Shown here: positions 8,954-18,517 of the stretch, in pieces
Numbering within the stretch: the stretch's first letter is position 1
Layout: each line of letters starts with the position of its first letter
Assembly: GCF_001705435.1 (NCBI RefSeq)
Contig: NZ_MDEN01000062.1
Location: 62,001-126,000 of the forward strand
Direction: 5' to 3'
DNA from: Pseudomonas graminis
GTDB lineage: Bacteria; Pseudomonadota; Gammaproteobacteria; Pseudomonadales; Pseudomonadaceae
DNA length: 64,000 bases
Notes under the pieces: model-generated
Told to the model about the DNA's origin: nothing
The model's database searches: none
The model's input: only the letters and a program-made list of their open reading frames with translations
Program-made: the position numbers and the translations under genes

Positions 8954-10143
8954 CGGTGACGCTGCGGGTCTTGGGCACTTCGGTGACGCTGCTTGAATCC
9001 CTGCGCGTGCGCGCCGAAGAGGACTTGGGCATCAAGCTGGTGTATCAGGTGCATGACGTGCAGACCGCCCAGCGCATCGCGGTCATGCAGCCCGACAGCT
9101 ACGACCTCTATGACCAGTGGTTCCACAACGTGGATTTCGTCTGGCCCGCCCGCGCCATCCAGCCCATCGATACGCGCCGTGTCGCTTTGTGGCACGAGAT
9201 CAATGACTTGCCCAAGCGCGGCAGGCTGTCGGCCAGTGACCGGCTCGGCAGCGGCAGCGTGCCCAGCGAGCGCCTGTTCGTGCAGCACGACGGCAGCCTC
9301 GGCAGCGCGGTAAGTGAGCGGATCAGCATGTTGCCACTGACCCACAACGCCGACAGTTTCGCCTATCGCCCCGAGCGCCTTCCCGCCGGTTTCAGTTCGG
9401 CGGACGAGAGCTGGGGCTGGCTGGTTGATCCGGCGTGGTGCGGGCGGGTGGCGCTGCAAAGCGACGCGGCCATTGGCGCGCTGGACGCTGCACTGGCGGT
9501 GCAAGGCGCCGGGCTGGCGCAGTTCAGTGACATCGGCAACCTGAGCATCGAAGAGATCGACGTGCTGGCCGACATCCTCGTGCGCAAGCAGGGGCAGGGC
9601 ATGTTCGGCGCGTTCTGGTCTGACGATGAAGAAGCGGCGGAGCTGATGTTGCACCCGACCATCGATATCCAGAGCCTATGGTCGCCGACCCTGGTGCGCT
9701 TGCATCGCGCCGGCGTGAAATACCGGGTCGCCGTCCCGCGTGAGGGCTATCGCGGCTGGTTCGGCGGGTTGTCCCTGTCACGCCATGCCAAGGGCGCGGT
9801 ACTCGATGCGGCCTATGCGTACCTGAACTGGTGGCTGTCCGGCTGGCCCGGCGCGGTCATGGCCCGCCAAGGTTATTACATCGGCAACCCGGCGCGCAGC
9901 CGCGAACACCTGAGTGCGGCCGAGTGGGATTACTGGTACGCCGGGCTGCCCGCCCGGGAACAACTGATGGGCAGCGACGGCCTGCCGTTGATCGACATTG
10001 GCGAAGTGCGCGACGGCGGCTCCTACGAGCAGCGCATGGGCCACATCGCGGTGTGGAATGCGGTCATGGATGAACACAACTACCTGGTGCGCCGCTGGGG
10101 GGACATCTCCCGGGCCGGCAGCAAAGGCACGCGCAGGCAGTGA
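8950..10143 (+). CDS. Solute-binding-protein-like protein without signal peptide
   Basis: A 397-residue protein resembling type-2 periplasmic binding proteins of the spermidine/putrescine class: an alternating Rossmann-like pattern, a late aromatic-rich segment with NWWLSGWPG and GYYIGNP. It begins directly with strand one (MTVTLRVLGTS) and has no hydrophobic leader. The ATG overlaps the CobW stop (ATGA), which fixes the start at 8950; longer in-frame versions would run inside the cobW gene. No ABC permease is nearby. A cytosolic sensor, scavenger or metal/ligand carrier for the GTPase is possible; the function is not known. Confidence 0.75.
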   Translation: MTVTLRVLGTSVTLLESLRVRAEEDLGIKLVYQVHDVQTAQRIAVMQPDSYDLYDQWFHNVDFVWPARAIQPIDTRRVALWHEINDLPKRGRLSASDRLGSGSVPSERLFVQHDGSLGSAVSERISMLPLTHNADSFAYRPERLPAGFSSADESWGWLVDPAWCGRVALQSDAAIGALDAALAVQGAGLAQFSDIGNLSIEEIDVLADILVRKQGQGMFGAFWSDDEEAAELMLHPTIDIQSLWSPTLVRLHRAGVKYRVAVPREGYRGWFGGLSLSRHAKGAVLDAAYAYLNWWLSGWPGAVMARQGYYIGNPARSREHLSAAEWDYWYAGLPAREQLMGSDGLPLIDIGEVRDGGSYEQRMGHIAVWNAVMDEHNYLVRRWGDISRAGSKGTRRQ

Positions 10144-10322
10144 AGCCCTGGCGCGGGCCGTAAGCCGGGGCGTTGCGGACCGCTGCGCTGGCGTCCCTGC
10201 AAAATGCCCGGCTGGCTGATTAGCCGATAAACACATTCACAACCGTCGATTACTCATGGACTATAGGCGCCATTTGGCGGCCTCTACAGGAGGCCTGCGC
10301 TCGTAGCTTCAGGATCCCGTGA

Positions 10323-13300
10323 ATGAACATCAAGATTGAAGCGCTGATCGCCCGCAAGATCGGCTTCGCCTCCCACCAGAATGCCGTTCCCCTCGTGCGC
10401 GAATTGAGCCTCTGGAACCAGGAAGAAACCACCCTTGAAAACCTGGTACTGACCTTAAGCACTGACCCGGACTTCGTTGAAAGCCGAAGCTGGAATATTG
10501 ACCGCATCCATCCCGGTGATCGCCTCAGCGTCTCTGATCGCGACATCAAGCTGAACGCCGGTTACCTGTCCGGCCTGACGGAAAGCCTGAACGCCGACGT
10601 GGTCATGCGCGTGTCCCAGGGCGAGACGGTCCTCGTCGAGCAGCGCTTCCCCACCGAACTGCTCGCCCGCACCGAATGGGGCGGGTTGAGCGCGATGCCG
10701 GAGTTGCTCGCCGCGTTCTGCATGCCCAACGACCCCGCAGTGGACCGGGTGCTCAAAGCCGCCTCGCAGGTCTTGCGCCGTGCCGGCAAGAAAGACGGCA
10801 TCGACGGCTACGAAAGCAAATCCCGCACCCGCACCTGGGAGCTGGCTTCCGCCATCTGGTCGGGGGTGTGCAGCTTCCAACTGAGCTATGCGCTGCCGCC
10901 CGCCAGTTTCGAGCAGCAGGGCCAGAAAATCCGACCGCCGAGTGTGGTGCTGGAAAACGGCGTGGCGACGTGCCTGGATACCGCACTGTTGTTCGCGGCC
11001 GCGCTGGAGCAGGCCGGGTTGAATGCGTTGCTGGTCATGACCAAGGGGCACGCGTTCGCCGGTGTCTGGTTGCAGCCGCAGGAATTTTCCCAGTTGCTGA
11101 CCGATGAAGCGTCGGCCGTGCGCAAGCGTCTCGATTTGAAAGAAATGCTGGTGTTCGAGACGACCCTGGCGACCCAGGCGCCGGCGCCGAGTTTTTCCCG
11201 TGCGGTGGCTGCCGCCGAACGGGAGCTCGACGATGAGCAGTTCATCATGGCCGTGGATGTGCACCGCGCCCGGATGCAGAAGATTCGCCCGATGGCGCTG
11301 GTGTCAGCTGTCCCGGTCGATGGGGCCGACGATGCACCGCCTGTGTTTGAGGGGCTGGAGGAAGCGCCGTCGCTGCCGGGGTTCGATGTCGAGATCAATG
11401 AAGACGCCTCGGGCCCGGCCGGGAAACTGACGCTGTGGCAACGCAAACTGCTCGACCTGACCACGCGCAATCGTCTGCTGCATTTGCCGGACAGCGCCAA
11501 AGGCGTGCGTCTGCTGTGCCCCGACCCTGCGGCCCTCGAAGACCTGCTCTCCAGCGGTCAGCGCATCCGCGTGGTGGCCGTCCCAGACCTGAAAAGCGGC
11601 GGCCGCGATGAGGCCCTGTATGAACAGCAGAACAACGAAAGCCTGGTCGACGAAGTGGCCCGTCAGGCACTGGCGCGCGGCGAAGTCCTGGCCAGTCTGG
11701 AGAAGGTCAAGCTGGAAGCCACGCTGATCGACCTGTTTCGCAAGGCCCGCAGCGATCTGGAGGAAGGCGGGGCCAACACGCTGTTCCTTGCCATCGGCTT
11801 CCTGAAGTGGAAGAAAAGCGCCGACGACCCGAAAACCTATTCCGCGCCGCTGATTCTGTTGCCGGTCAAACTCGAGCGTAAAAGCGCCTTGTCCGGCGTC
11901 ACCCTGAGCCTGCTCGACGAAGAGCCGCGTTTCAACCTGACCTTGCTTGAGCTGCTGCGCCACGATTTCGAGTTGATCATTCCCGGGCTGGACGGTGAGC
12001 TGCCCAGCGACGGGAGCGGCATTGATGTGGCCGGCATCTGGAACAGCGTGCGCCGGGCCGTGCGCGATATCCCCGGATTCGAGGTGAGCACCGAACTGGT
12101 GCTGGGCACCTTCTCGTTCGCCAAATACCTGATGTGGAAAGACCTGAACGCCAACGCGGCGCAGCTGCTGCAAAGCCCTCTGGTCAAGCATCTGCTGGAC
12201 CCCGACACGGCGGGAGAAGGCTTTTCCGGTTCGGCCGAATTCCCCCGGCCCGAGCGTCTGGATGCGACCGTGACGCCGGCGCAGCTGTTCGCACCCTTGC
12301 CGGCCGATTCGTCGCAAGTGGCAGCGGTGGTGGCATCGGCCAACACCCATAGCTTTGTCATGGACGGTCCGCCCGGCACCGGTAAATCCCAGACCATCGC
12401 CAACATGATTGCCCACAACCTGGCCCTCGGCCGGCGCGTGCTGTTCGTGGCGGAGAAACGCGCGGCCCTTGACGTGGTGTTTAGGCGCCTGGCGGAAAAG
12501 GGCCTCGGCGAGTTCTGTCTGGAGCTGCATTCCAGCAAGGCGTCGAAGGTTGAAGTGCTTAAGCAGCTGGACCGCGCCTGGGACGTGAGTGAAGCGTTGA
12601 GCGCCGAGGAATGGGAGCGTGAAGCCGCGCGGTTGCAGGCCCTGCGCTCACGGCTCAATCAGCTGGTCGACGTGCTGCACCGACGCTGGGATAACGGCCT
12701 GACCCTACACCAGTCCATCGGCCGGGTGGTTCGCGATCACAGCCCGCAGACGCCAAGGCTGGCCTGGGAAACGGGCACGGAACACGATGGGGCCGAGTAC
12801 GCCGGGTTGCTGGATCTCGCCCGTCGCCTGGGACTCAATGGCAGTGCCGCCCGCGACCTGTCAGGTAAGTTTGGCGCCCTGGCGCAGACCCAATGGTCGA
12901 ACGCCTGGCAGGCACAGATTGCCGGTGCCGCACGGGAAGTGCCCCCGTCCCTCGATGAATTGAACGCCGCCAGTGAGCGGCTGCTGGCACTGACCCACGT
13001 GCCGTTGCCGGTGGCTGAAGTGGCTCAGGTCCAGCAGCTGCATGATCTTGTCTCCCTGATCCTTGAATCCCATGGCCTGAACCTGTCGTTTGCCTTTGCA
13101 CCCGACGCTGCCGCGCGTATCGAAGCCGCCCGGCGCAGTTGCCAGTTGCTCGAGAGCTATCGGGAGCTTGAAGAGACCCTGTCACTGGATTACGCCGATG
13201 AAGCGTGCCGCCGTGTGCCGGTCGCGCAACTGCGCAATGAGTGGCACGACGCCGAGGGCAAGTTCTGGTTCCTGGGAACGCTGGCCCAGAAAAAGGTGGC

Positions 13301-15548
13301 GAAGAAACTCGCCTCTCTCGGTGGCGCGGCGGGCCTGCCGGACACCGTCGGAGACCTCGCTATTTTTGAGCGCCTGCACGCCCAGCTGCTGGAAATGGAC
13401 GCGTTGGCCAGCGACATGCAATCGATCCCTGGCTGGCAAGGGCTGAAGAGCGACCCGGTGCGCACGCTGCAGGCCGTGACCCTGGCCGAGGGGTTGCGCG
13501 GCAGGCTGATCGGGATGGCCGAATCACCCGAACACCTGGTTGCCTTGCGCGGCGCCGTGGCGCGTCTGGTGATCGACGCGAACGACATGCTGGCGCCGAA
13601 TGGCCAACTCGCTACCGCGGTATCGACCTTGCAGCAGGGGTTGTCCCGCGTTGAGGCGGCCGTGCGTTTGTTCGCCGCGCTGGCGTGCACAAGCACTCAA
13701 ACGTCCCTGAGCGTGGCGACACTTCGGGCGACGTCACTTGCCATCCAGCAGCAGGAAGAGCAGCTCAAGGCGTGGTGCGACTGGTGCCGGGTGCGCGAAC
13801 AGGCGGCCGAGGCCGGCCTGGCCAATCTTGCCAAGGAACTGGAAGTCGGCAGTCTGTTGCCGTCTGCCACCGAGGAGACCTTCGTCACGGCCTATGCCCA
13901 TTGGTTCGCCACCCAGGGCATCGACGGCGAACCGTTGCTGCGCAATTTCGTCGCGGCCGAGCACATGAGTGACATCAGCACCTTCGTGCGCCTGGACGAC
14001 GAGCTGGCGAAACTGACCGTGCGCTATATCCGCGCCAAACTCTGCGGATTGATTCCGTCCAAGAACGACATTCCCAAAAGCAGCGGCTTTGCCATTCTCA
14101 AACACGAGCTGCAGAAGTCGCGCCGGCACAAACCGGTCCGGCAGCTGGCGATCGAGATGGGCGATGCGCTGAATTGTCTGGCCCCTTGCATGCTCATGAG
14201 CCCGTTGTCGATTGCGCAGTTCCTGCCCGCCGATCAGCCGCCGTTCGACCTGGTGATCTTCGACGAGGCGTCGCAAATCGCGCCGTGGGACGCCATTGGT
14301 TCGATTGCCCGGGGCAAGCAGGTGATCATCGCCGGTGACCCCCGGCAGATGCCGCCCACCAACTTCTTCAACCGTGGCCCGAACGCCGGTGACGACGACA
14401 CCGCCGAAGACATGGAAAGCATCCTCGACGAATGCCTGGGGGCAGGGGTGCCGAGTCACAGTCTGAGCTGGCACTACCGCAGTCGCCATGAAAGCCTGAT
14501 TGCCTTCTCCAATCACCGTTATTACGACAGCAACCTGATCACCTTCCCGGCCGCGGAAACCCGCGCCAGTGCGGTCGAGTGGCGCAAGGTCGAGGGCGTC
14601 TACGCGAAAGGCAACGGGCGTTACAACCAGGCCGAAGCCCAAGCTATCGTCGATGAAACCGTCAAGCGCCTCACCGACCCCGGGTTTGTGGCGGCGGGGT
14701 ATTCCATCGGCATCATCACCCTCAACTCCGATCAGCAGAAGCTGATCAACGACCTGCTGGACGCGGCCCGCAAGCAATACCCGCAGATCGAGCCGTTCTT
14801 CCAGGACACCCAGACCGAGCCGGTGGTGGTCAAAAACCTAGAAACGGTCCAGGGCGACGAGCGTGACCTGATCATGCTCGGCATTGGTTATGGCCCCACC
14901 GAACCCGGTGCGCCGGTGATGTCGATGAACTTCGGGCCGCTCAACAAAGACGGCGGCTGGCGCCGGCTCAACGTTGCCATCACCCGGTCCCGGCGGGAAA
15001 TGCTGGTGTTCACCTCGTTCGATCCGTCGATGATCGACCTCAATCGGACCAACGCGCGGGCCGTGCGGGATTTGAAGCACTTCATCGAGTTCGCTCAACG
15101 TGGGCCGAAAGCGCTGGCCGAGGCGATACAAGGCTCGGTCGGCGGCTATGACTCGCCGTTCGAGGAGGCGGTCGCCCAAGGGCTGCGGCGTCTGGGCTGG
15201 CAGGTCGTACCGCAGATCGGCGTGTCACGGTTCCGCATCGATCTGGGCATCGTTCACCCTGATCGTCCGGGCGACTACCTGGCGGGTGTTGAGTGCGACG
15301 GTGCCACCTATCACAGCGCGGCCACTGCCCGGGACCGGGACAAAGTGCGCGGGGCGATTCTCACCGGACTGGGCTGGAACCTGCTGCGGCTGTGGTCCAC
15401 CGACTGGTGGGTGGATAAACACGGGGCGTTGCAAAAGCTGCACGTCGCGCTGAACGATCTATTGGATCAATCACGACGGGACAGCGCGGCCGAATGGGTT
15501 GATGAAGCCGTCGCTGCGCCGGCAGTGGCCGACAAGGACCCGGTGTAA
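10323..15548 (+). CDS. DUF4011 SF1 helicase with Vsr-like nuclease, probable antiphage protein
   Basis: A 1741-residue multidomain cytosolic protein. Near residues 215-250 a transglutaminase-like segment shows Cys217 (ATCLD) and His243 (KGHAFAGVW). The DUF4011 signature WQRKLLDLTTRNRLL follows near 375. The SF1 helicase core has Walker A GPPGTGKS (682-689), Walker B DEAS (1314-1317), and GDPRQMPP with late motifs up to about 1580. The C terminus carries a PD-(D/E)xK/Vsr-like nuclease with D1640 (RIDL) and E1657-C-D1659. This architecture matches single-protein helicase-Vsr antiphage systems (reported as Hhe). The gene stands alone between the imide operon and a convergent kinase. A DNA-repair role cannot be excluded. 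Confidence 0.88.
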   Translation: MNIKIEALIARKIGFASHQNAVPLVRELSLWNQEETTLENLVLTLSTDPDFVESRSWNIDRIHPGDRLSVSDRDIKLNAGYLSGLTESLNADVVMRVSQGETVLVEQRFPTELLARTEWGGLSAMPELLAAFCMPNDPAVDRVLKAASQVLRRAGKKDGIDGYESKSRTRTWELASAIWSGVCSFQLSYALPPASFEQQGQKIRPPSVVLENGVATCLDTALLFAAALEQAGLNALLVMTKGHAFAGVWLQPQEFSQLLTDEASAVRKRLDLKEMLVFETTLATQAPAPSFSRAVAAAERELDDEQFIMAVDVHRARMQKIRPMALVSAVPVDGADDAPPVFEGLEEAPSLPGFDVEINEDASGPAGKLTLWQRKLLDLTTRNRLLHLPDSAKGVRLLCPDPAALEDLLSSGQRIRVVAVPDLKSGGRDEALYEQQNNESLVDEVARQALARGEVLASLEKVKLEATLIDLFRKARSDLEEGGANTLFLAIGFLKWKKSADDPKTYSAPLILLPVKLERKSALSGVTLSLLDEEPRFNLTLLELLRHDFELIIPGLDGELPSDGSGIDVAGIWNSVRRAVRDIPGFEVSTELVLGTFSFAKYLMWKDLNANAAQLLQSPLVKHLLDPDTAGEGFSGSAEFPRPERLDATVTPAQLFAPLPADSSQVAAVVASANTHSFVMDGPPGTGKSQTIANMIAHNLALGRRVLFVAEKRAALDVVFRRLAEKGLGEFCLELHSSKASKVEVLKQLDRAWDVSEALSAEEWEREAARLQALRSRLNQLVDVLHRRWDNGLTLHQSIGRVVRDHSPQTPRLAWETGTEHDGAEYAGLLDLARRLGLNGSAARDLSGKFGALAQTQWSNAWQAQIAGAAREVPPSLDELNAASERLLALTHVPLPVAEVAQVQQLHDLVSLILESHGLNLSFAFAPDAAARIEAARRSCQLLESYRELEETLSLDYADEACRRVPVAQLRNEWHDAEGKFWFLGTLAQKKVAKKLASLGGAAGLPDTVGDLAIFERLHAQLLEMDALASDMQSIPGWQGLKSDPVRTLQAVTLAEGLRGRLIGMAESPEHLVALRGAVARLVIDANDMLAPNGQLATAVSTLQQGLSRVEAAVRLFAALACTSTQTSLSVATLRATSLAIQQQEEQLKAWCDWCRVREQAAEAGLANLAKELEVGSLLPSATEETFVTAYAHWFATQGIDGEPLLRNFVAAEHMSDISTFVRLDDELAKLTVRYIRAKLCGLIPSKNDIPKSSGFAILKHELQKSRRHKPVRQLAIEMGDALNCLAPCMLMSPLSIAQFLPADQPPFDLVIFDEASQIAPWDAIGSIARGKQVIIAGDPRQMPPTNFFNRGPNAGDDDTAEDMESILDECLGAGVPSHSLSWHYRSRHESLIAFSNHRYYDSNLITFPAAETRASAVEWRKVEGVYAKGNGRYNQAEAQAIVDETVKRLTDPGFVAAGYSIGIITLNSDQQKLINDLLDAARKQYPQIEPFFQDTQTEPVVVKNLETVQGDERDLIMLGIGYGPTEPGAPVMSMNFGPLNKDGGWRRLNVAITRSRREMLVFTSFDPSMIDLNRTNARAVRDLKHFIEFAQRGPKALAEAIQGSVGGYDSPFEEAVAQGLRRLGWQVVPQIGVSRFRIDLGIVHPDRPGDYLAGVECDGATYHSAATARDRDKVRGAILTGLGWNLLRLWSTDWWVDKHGALQKLHVALNDLLDQSRRDSAAEWVDEAVAAPAVADKDPV

Positions 15549-15578
15549 GGGGCCTGATCGGCGCGTGCGGAGTGAGGG

Positions 15579-18182
15579 TTACATCGGCGTGTTCATCAGT
15601 TCGCGCACGCGAGCGGCCAGTGTTTCAATGGCGAAGGGCTTGGTCAGCACATGCATGCCAGGCTCAAGCTGGTTGGCGCCGATGGCCGCGCTTTCCGCGT
15701 AGCCGGTGATGAACAGCGTTTTGAGTCCCGGACGGAGTTCGCGCGCGGCGTCGGCCATCTGGCGTCCGTTCATCCCGCCGGGCAAGCCCACATCGGTGAC
15801 GAGCATGTCGACGCGCACGTCCGAGCGAAGCAGCGTCAGTCCGCTGGCACTGTCCGCCGCCTCCATGACGGAATAGCCCAGCTCGCCCAGCACCTCTGTC
15901 ACCAGCATGCGCACCGTGGGTTCATCGTCCACAACCAGAATCGTCTCGCCAATGCCAGCCGTCTGGGTGGCGGCATTCGGGATGTGCGCTTCATTGGCGC
16001 CGGGATTCCCGTGGTGGCGGGGCAGGTAGATGCACAGCGTGGTGCCTTGCCCGACCACAGAGGCGATGCGAACCTGCCCCCCGGATTGCTTGGCGAAACC
16101 GTAAATCATCGAGAGGCCCAGTCCCGTGCCCTGGCCGATGGGTTTGGTGGTGAAGAAAGGGTCGAATGCTTTCGCCACGACGTTGGCCGGCATGCCGGTC
16201 CCGGTGTCGGTGACGCTGAGGGTCAGGTATTCGCCCTCGGAGACCTCCAGCAGCGGCGCTTCGGTGGAGCCCACGACCTGCCAGCGGGTTTCGATGGTGA
16301 TGCTGCCACCGTCCTGCATGGCATCCCGCGAGTTGATGCACAGATTCAGCAGCGCATTTTCCAGCTGGCTCGCGTCGACCAAGGCCACGCAGCTGTCCGG
16401 CGAGCCGACGGTCTGCACGGTGATGCTGGGGCCCACGGTGCGCTGAATCAGCTCGGTCATGCCCTCGACGAGGCTGTTGATCTCGGTAGGGCGGGGATCG
16501 AGTGTTTGCCGGCGGGAGAACGCCAGCAGTCGGTGGGTCAGGGCGGCAGCCCGCTTGGTGGCGCCTTGCGCCGTCGTGAGGTACCGGTCGACATCCGTCA
16601 GACGACCCTGGGCAAACCGTGCGCTCAACAATTCCAGCGAGCCGGAGATGCCCGCGAGCAAGTTGTTGAAGTCATGGGCAAGCCCGCCCGTGAGTTGACC
16701 CACTGCTTCCATTTTCTGCGACTGGCGAAGTTTCTCTTCGGCCTGCATCAAGGCTGCGGTGCGTTCAGCCACGCGCTGTTCAAGGGTGTCGTTGAGGGTG
16801 CGCAGGGCGGCGATCGCCAGGTCGCGCTGGGCTTCCACCGAACGCCGCTCTTCCACATCGATCAAGACACCCGGAAAACTGAGGGGGACGCCGTCCTCGC
16901 TGAAGTTGACGCGCCCGTTGGCCTCGATCCAGTAGTATTTGCCGTCCGCCCGACGCACCCGGTATTGATGGGCGTAGGCGCCGCCGCGGCTAATGGCTTC
17001 GTTGATCGCCGCCATCAGTCCGGCCCGGTCTTCCGGGTGCACAGTTTCCACCACTTGTTGCAGGCTGAGCCCTTCGTGGCCCAGCATCGGGTCGAGTCCA
17101 AATGCCCGGGCGAAGGCTTCGTCCACGGTGAAACTGTCGCTGGGCAGCTCCCAGTGCCACGTGCCGAAAATCGCCCCGGCCTCAAGCGCCAGCTGCACGC
17201 GCTCGACGTTGGCGCGGGCGATGGCTTCGCTCTGGCGCAAACGTTCCTCGGCATCCCGCCGCCCCGTCACGTCATTGAAGATGATCGCGATCTGACATTC
17301 GGCGGGATCGCCGACGGGCACGGCGCGCACGTCAAACCAGCGCTGAAAGGCTTTGGCATAGCTTTCGAAGGTGGCCGGCACGCGCGTCTTGGCCACACGT
17401 CCGTAGGTGTCGAACCAGAACTGCTCGAGGTCGGGCGCAAACTCCGTGACCCACTTCCCGCGCAGGTTGACCCCAGCCTCGCGTTCAAAGGCCGGATTGG
17501 CCTCGACAAAGCGGTAATCGACAGGGGTTTCGTTAGCGTCGAACTTGACCTGGACGATGGCGAAGGCGGCCTCGATGGTTTCCAGAATGGTCCTGAACCG
17601 CTCCTCGCTCTGACGCAGGGCCGCTTCGGTGTCGCGGATGGGCGTGAGGTCGAGCATCGCGCCGATCATGCGCACCGCCTGGCCTTGAGCATCCCGGATG
17701 ACGTGCCCGCGGTCGAGGACCTGGGCGTACGTGCCGTCCACCCTTCGAAACCGGTACTCTTCGCTCCAGCCTGTCAGCCTGCCGTCTATCACGTCGTGGA
17801 TCGAGGTGACGATGCGCTGCCTGTCATCGGCGTGAATCTGTGCCATCCACCAGTCGCCGGTCATGGCGATGGTGGCGAGCGGATGCCCGTAGACCCGTTC
17901 CAGGGCGTCGTTCCACAGGACGTGGTTGTCTTTCAGGTCCCAGTCCCAGATGGCATCGTTGGTGGCCTTTACCGCGAGGCGGTAGCGGGTCTGAGCCTCT
18001 TCGATCGCTTGCTCGGCCACGCCGTCGACTGCGGGCTCAACCGCAGTGTCGATCGAGCCCGCCATCGCATTCTGTCGAATGCCGGTGCACAGGCTTTCCA
18101 GCCTGAGGGCTTCACTTTTCTTCAATGCCGAACGCAACTGCATGACTTCAGCCTCAAGGGCTTCCCGGGTCAAATGCTTCAA
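15579..18182 (-). CDS. PAS-containing hybrid sensor histidine kinase
   Basis: Soluble hybrid kinase of 867 residues with no membrane segment. After an N-terminal coiled-coil stretch come three PAS domains (segments near DAIWDWDLKD, ETIEAAFAIVQ and AGAIFGTWHWELP), a coiled coil, the HisKA phospho-acceptor (GGLAHDFNNLL), an HATPase domain (DTGTGMP, GLGLSMIYGF), and a C-terminal receiver with the aspartate in VTDVGLPGG. I choose TTG 18182: AGGTGG lies four bases upstream and the coiled coil (LKHLTREALEAEV) begins there. The longer in-frame extension to 18443 does not look like protein. PAS family suggests a cytosolic redox, light or ligand signal; the output partner is not adjacent. Confidence 0.9.
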   Translation of the reverse strand: MKHLTREALEAEVMQLRSALKKSEALRLESLCTGIRQNAMAGSIDTAVEPAVDGVAEQAIEEAQTRYRLAVKATNDAIWDWDLKDNHVLWNDALERVYGHPLATIAMTGDWWMAQIHADDRQRIVTSIHDVIDGRLTGWSEEYRFRRVDGTYAQVLDRGHVIRDAQGQAVRMIGAMLDLTPIRDTEAALRQSEERFRTILETIEAAFAIVQVKFDANETPVDYRFVEANPAFEREAGVNLRGKWVTEFAPDLEQFWFDTYGRVAKTRVPATFESYAKAFQRWFDVRAVPVGDPAECQIAIIFNDVTGRRDAEERLRQSEAIARANVERVQLALEAGAIFGTWHWELPSDSFTVDEAFARAFGLDPMLGHEGLSLQQVVETVHPEDRAGLMAAINEAISRGGAYAHQYRVRRADGKYYWIEANGRVNFSEDGVPLSFPGVLIDVEERRSVEAQRDLAIAALRTLNDTLEQRVAERTAALMQAEEKLRQSQKMEAVGQLTGGLAHDFNNLLAGISGSLELLSARFAQGRLTDVDRYLTTAQGATKRAAALTHRLLAFSRRQTLDPRPTEINSLVEGMTELIQRTVGPSITVQTVGSPDSCVALVDASQLENALLNLCINSRDAMQDGGSITIETRWQVVGSTEAPLLEVSEGEYLTLSVTDTGTGMPANVVAKAFDPFFTTKPIGQGTGLGLSMIYGFAKQSGGQVRIASVVGQGTTLCIYLPRHHGNPGANEAHIPNAATQTAGIGETILVVDDEPTVRMLVTEVLGELGYSVMEAADSASGLTLLRSDVRVDMLVTDVGLPGGMNGRQMADAARELRPGLKTLFITGYAESAAIGANQLEPGMHVLTKPFAIETLAARVRELMNTPM

Positions 18183-18448
18183 GTGTCCACCTGTAAACGT
18201 AACGTTATGACCTGAGACCGAGGGGCGCCATCGGCCCTCCGGGACTGCATCAGCCGGTTGATCCAGCAGTATCGGCGGCCAGCGTTTTACGCTGCATGCT
18301 GGCAGAATGCAATTCGGCTTCAGAAAGGACTCGCGCAGAAAGCCAAAGGTTCCAGCCACAGGGTTGATTTGCCAGACCCGACGGGGCGTCTGTTCCGTTG
18401 GTTTTGGCGGTGTTGATCGAGCCTGCGGCGATGGGCTGCTCAATGCCC

Positions 18449-18479
18449 TTGACCTTGCCGCAGTGGAAAGGTCTAGCGT
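18449..18479 (+). promoter_or_regulatory. CueR-type copper-responsive promoter
   Basis: A -35 element TTGACC (18449-18454) and a -10 TAGCGT (18474-18479) are separated by 19 bases, the over-long spacer of MerR-family promoters. Between them lies the dyad ACCTTGCC-gcagt-GGAAAGGT (18452-18472), with 7 of 8 arm positions matching; this is close to the known CueR box. It sits 38 bases before the DUF305 start. Upstream, 18183-18448 shows no gene. Confidence 0.75.
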
Positions 18480-18517
18480 GACCGCTTCGTCTCAACCCTC
18501 ATCCAGGATGCTTCGTC

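Noticed and set aside
15651..18215. 854-codon open frame opposite the hybrid histidine kinase
   Set aside because: It is a high-GC antisense shadow. The kinase on the other strand has clear PAS, HisKA, ATPase and receiver motifs, while this frame has none.
18183..18443. N-terminal extension of the histidine kinase
   Set aside because: The extension has no recognisable protein pattern. TTG 18182 has a good ribosome site and the coiled coil begins there.
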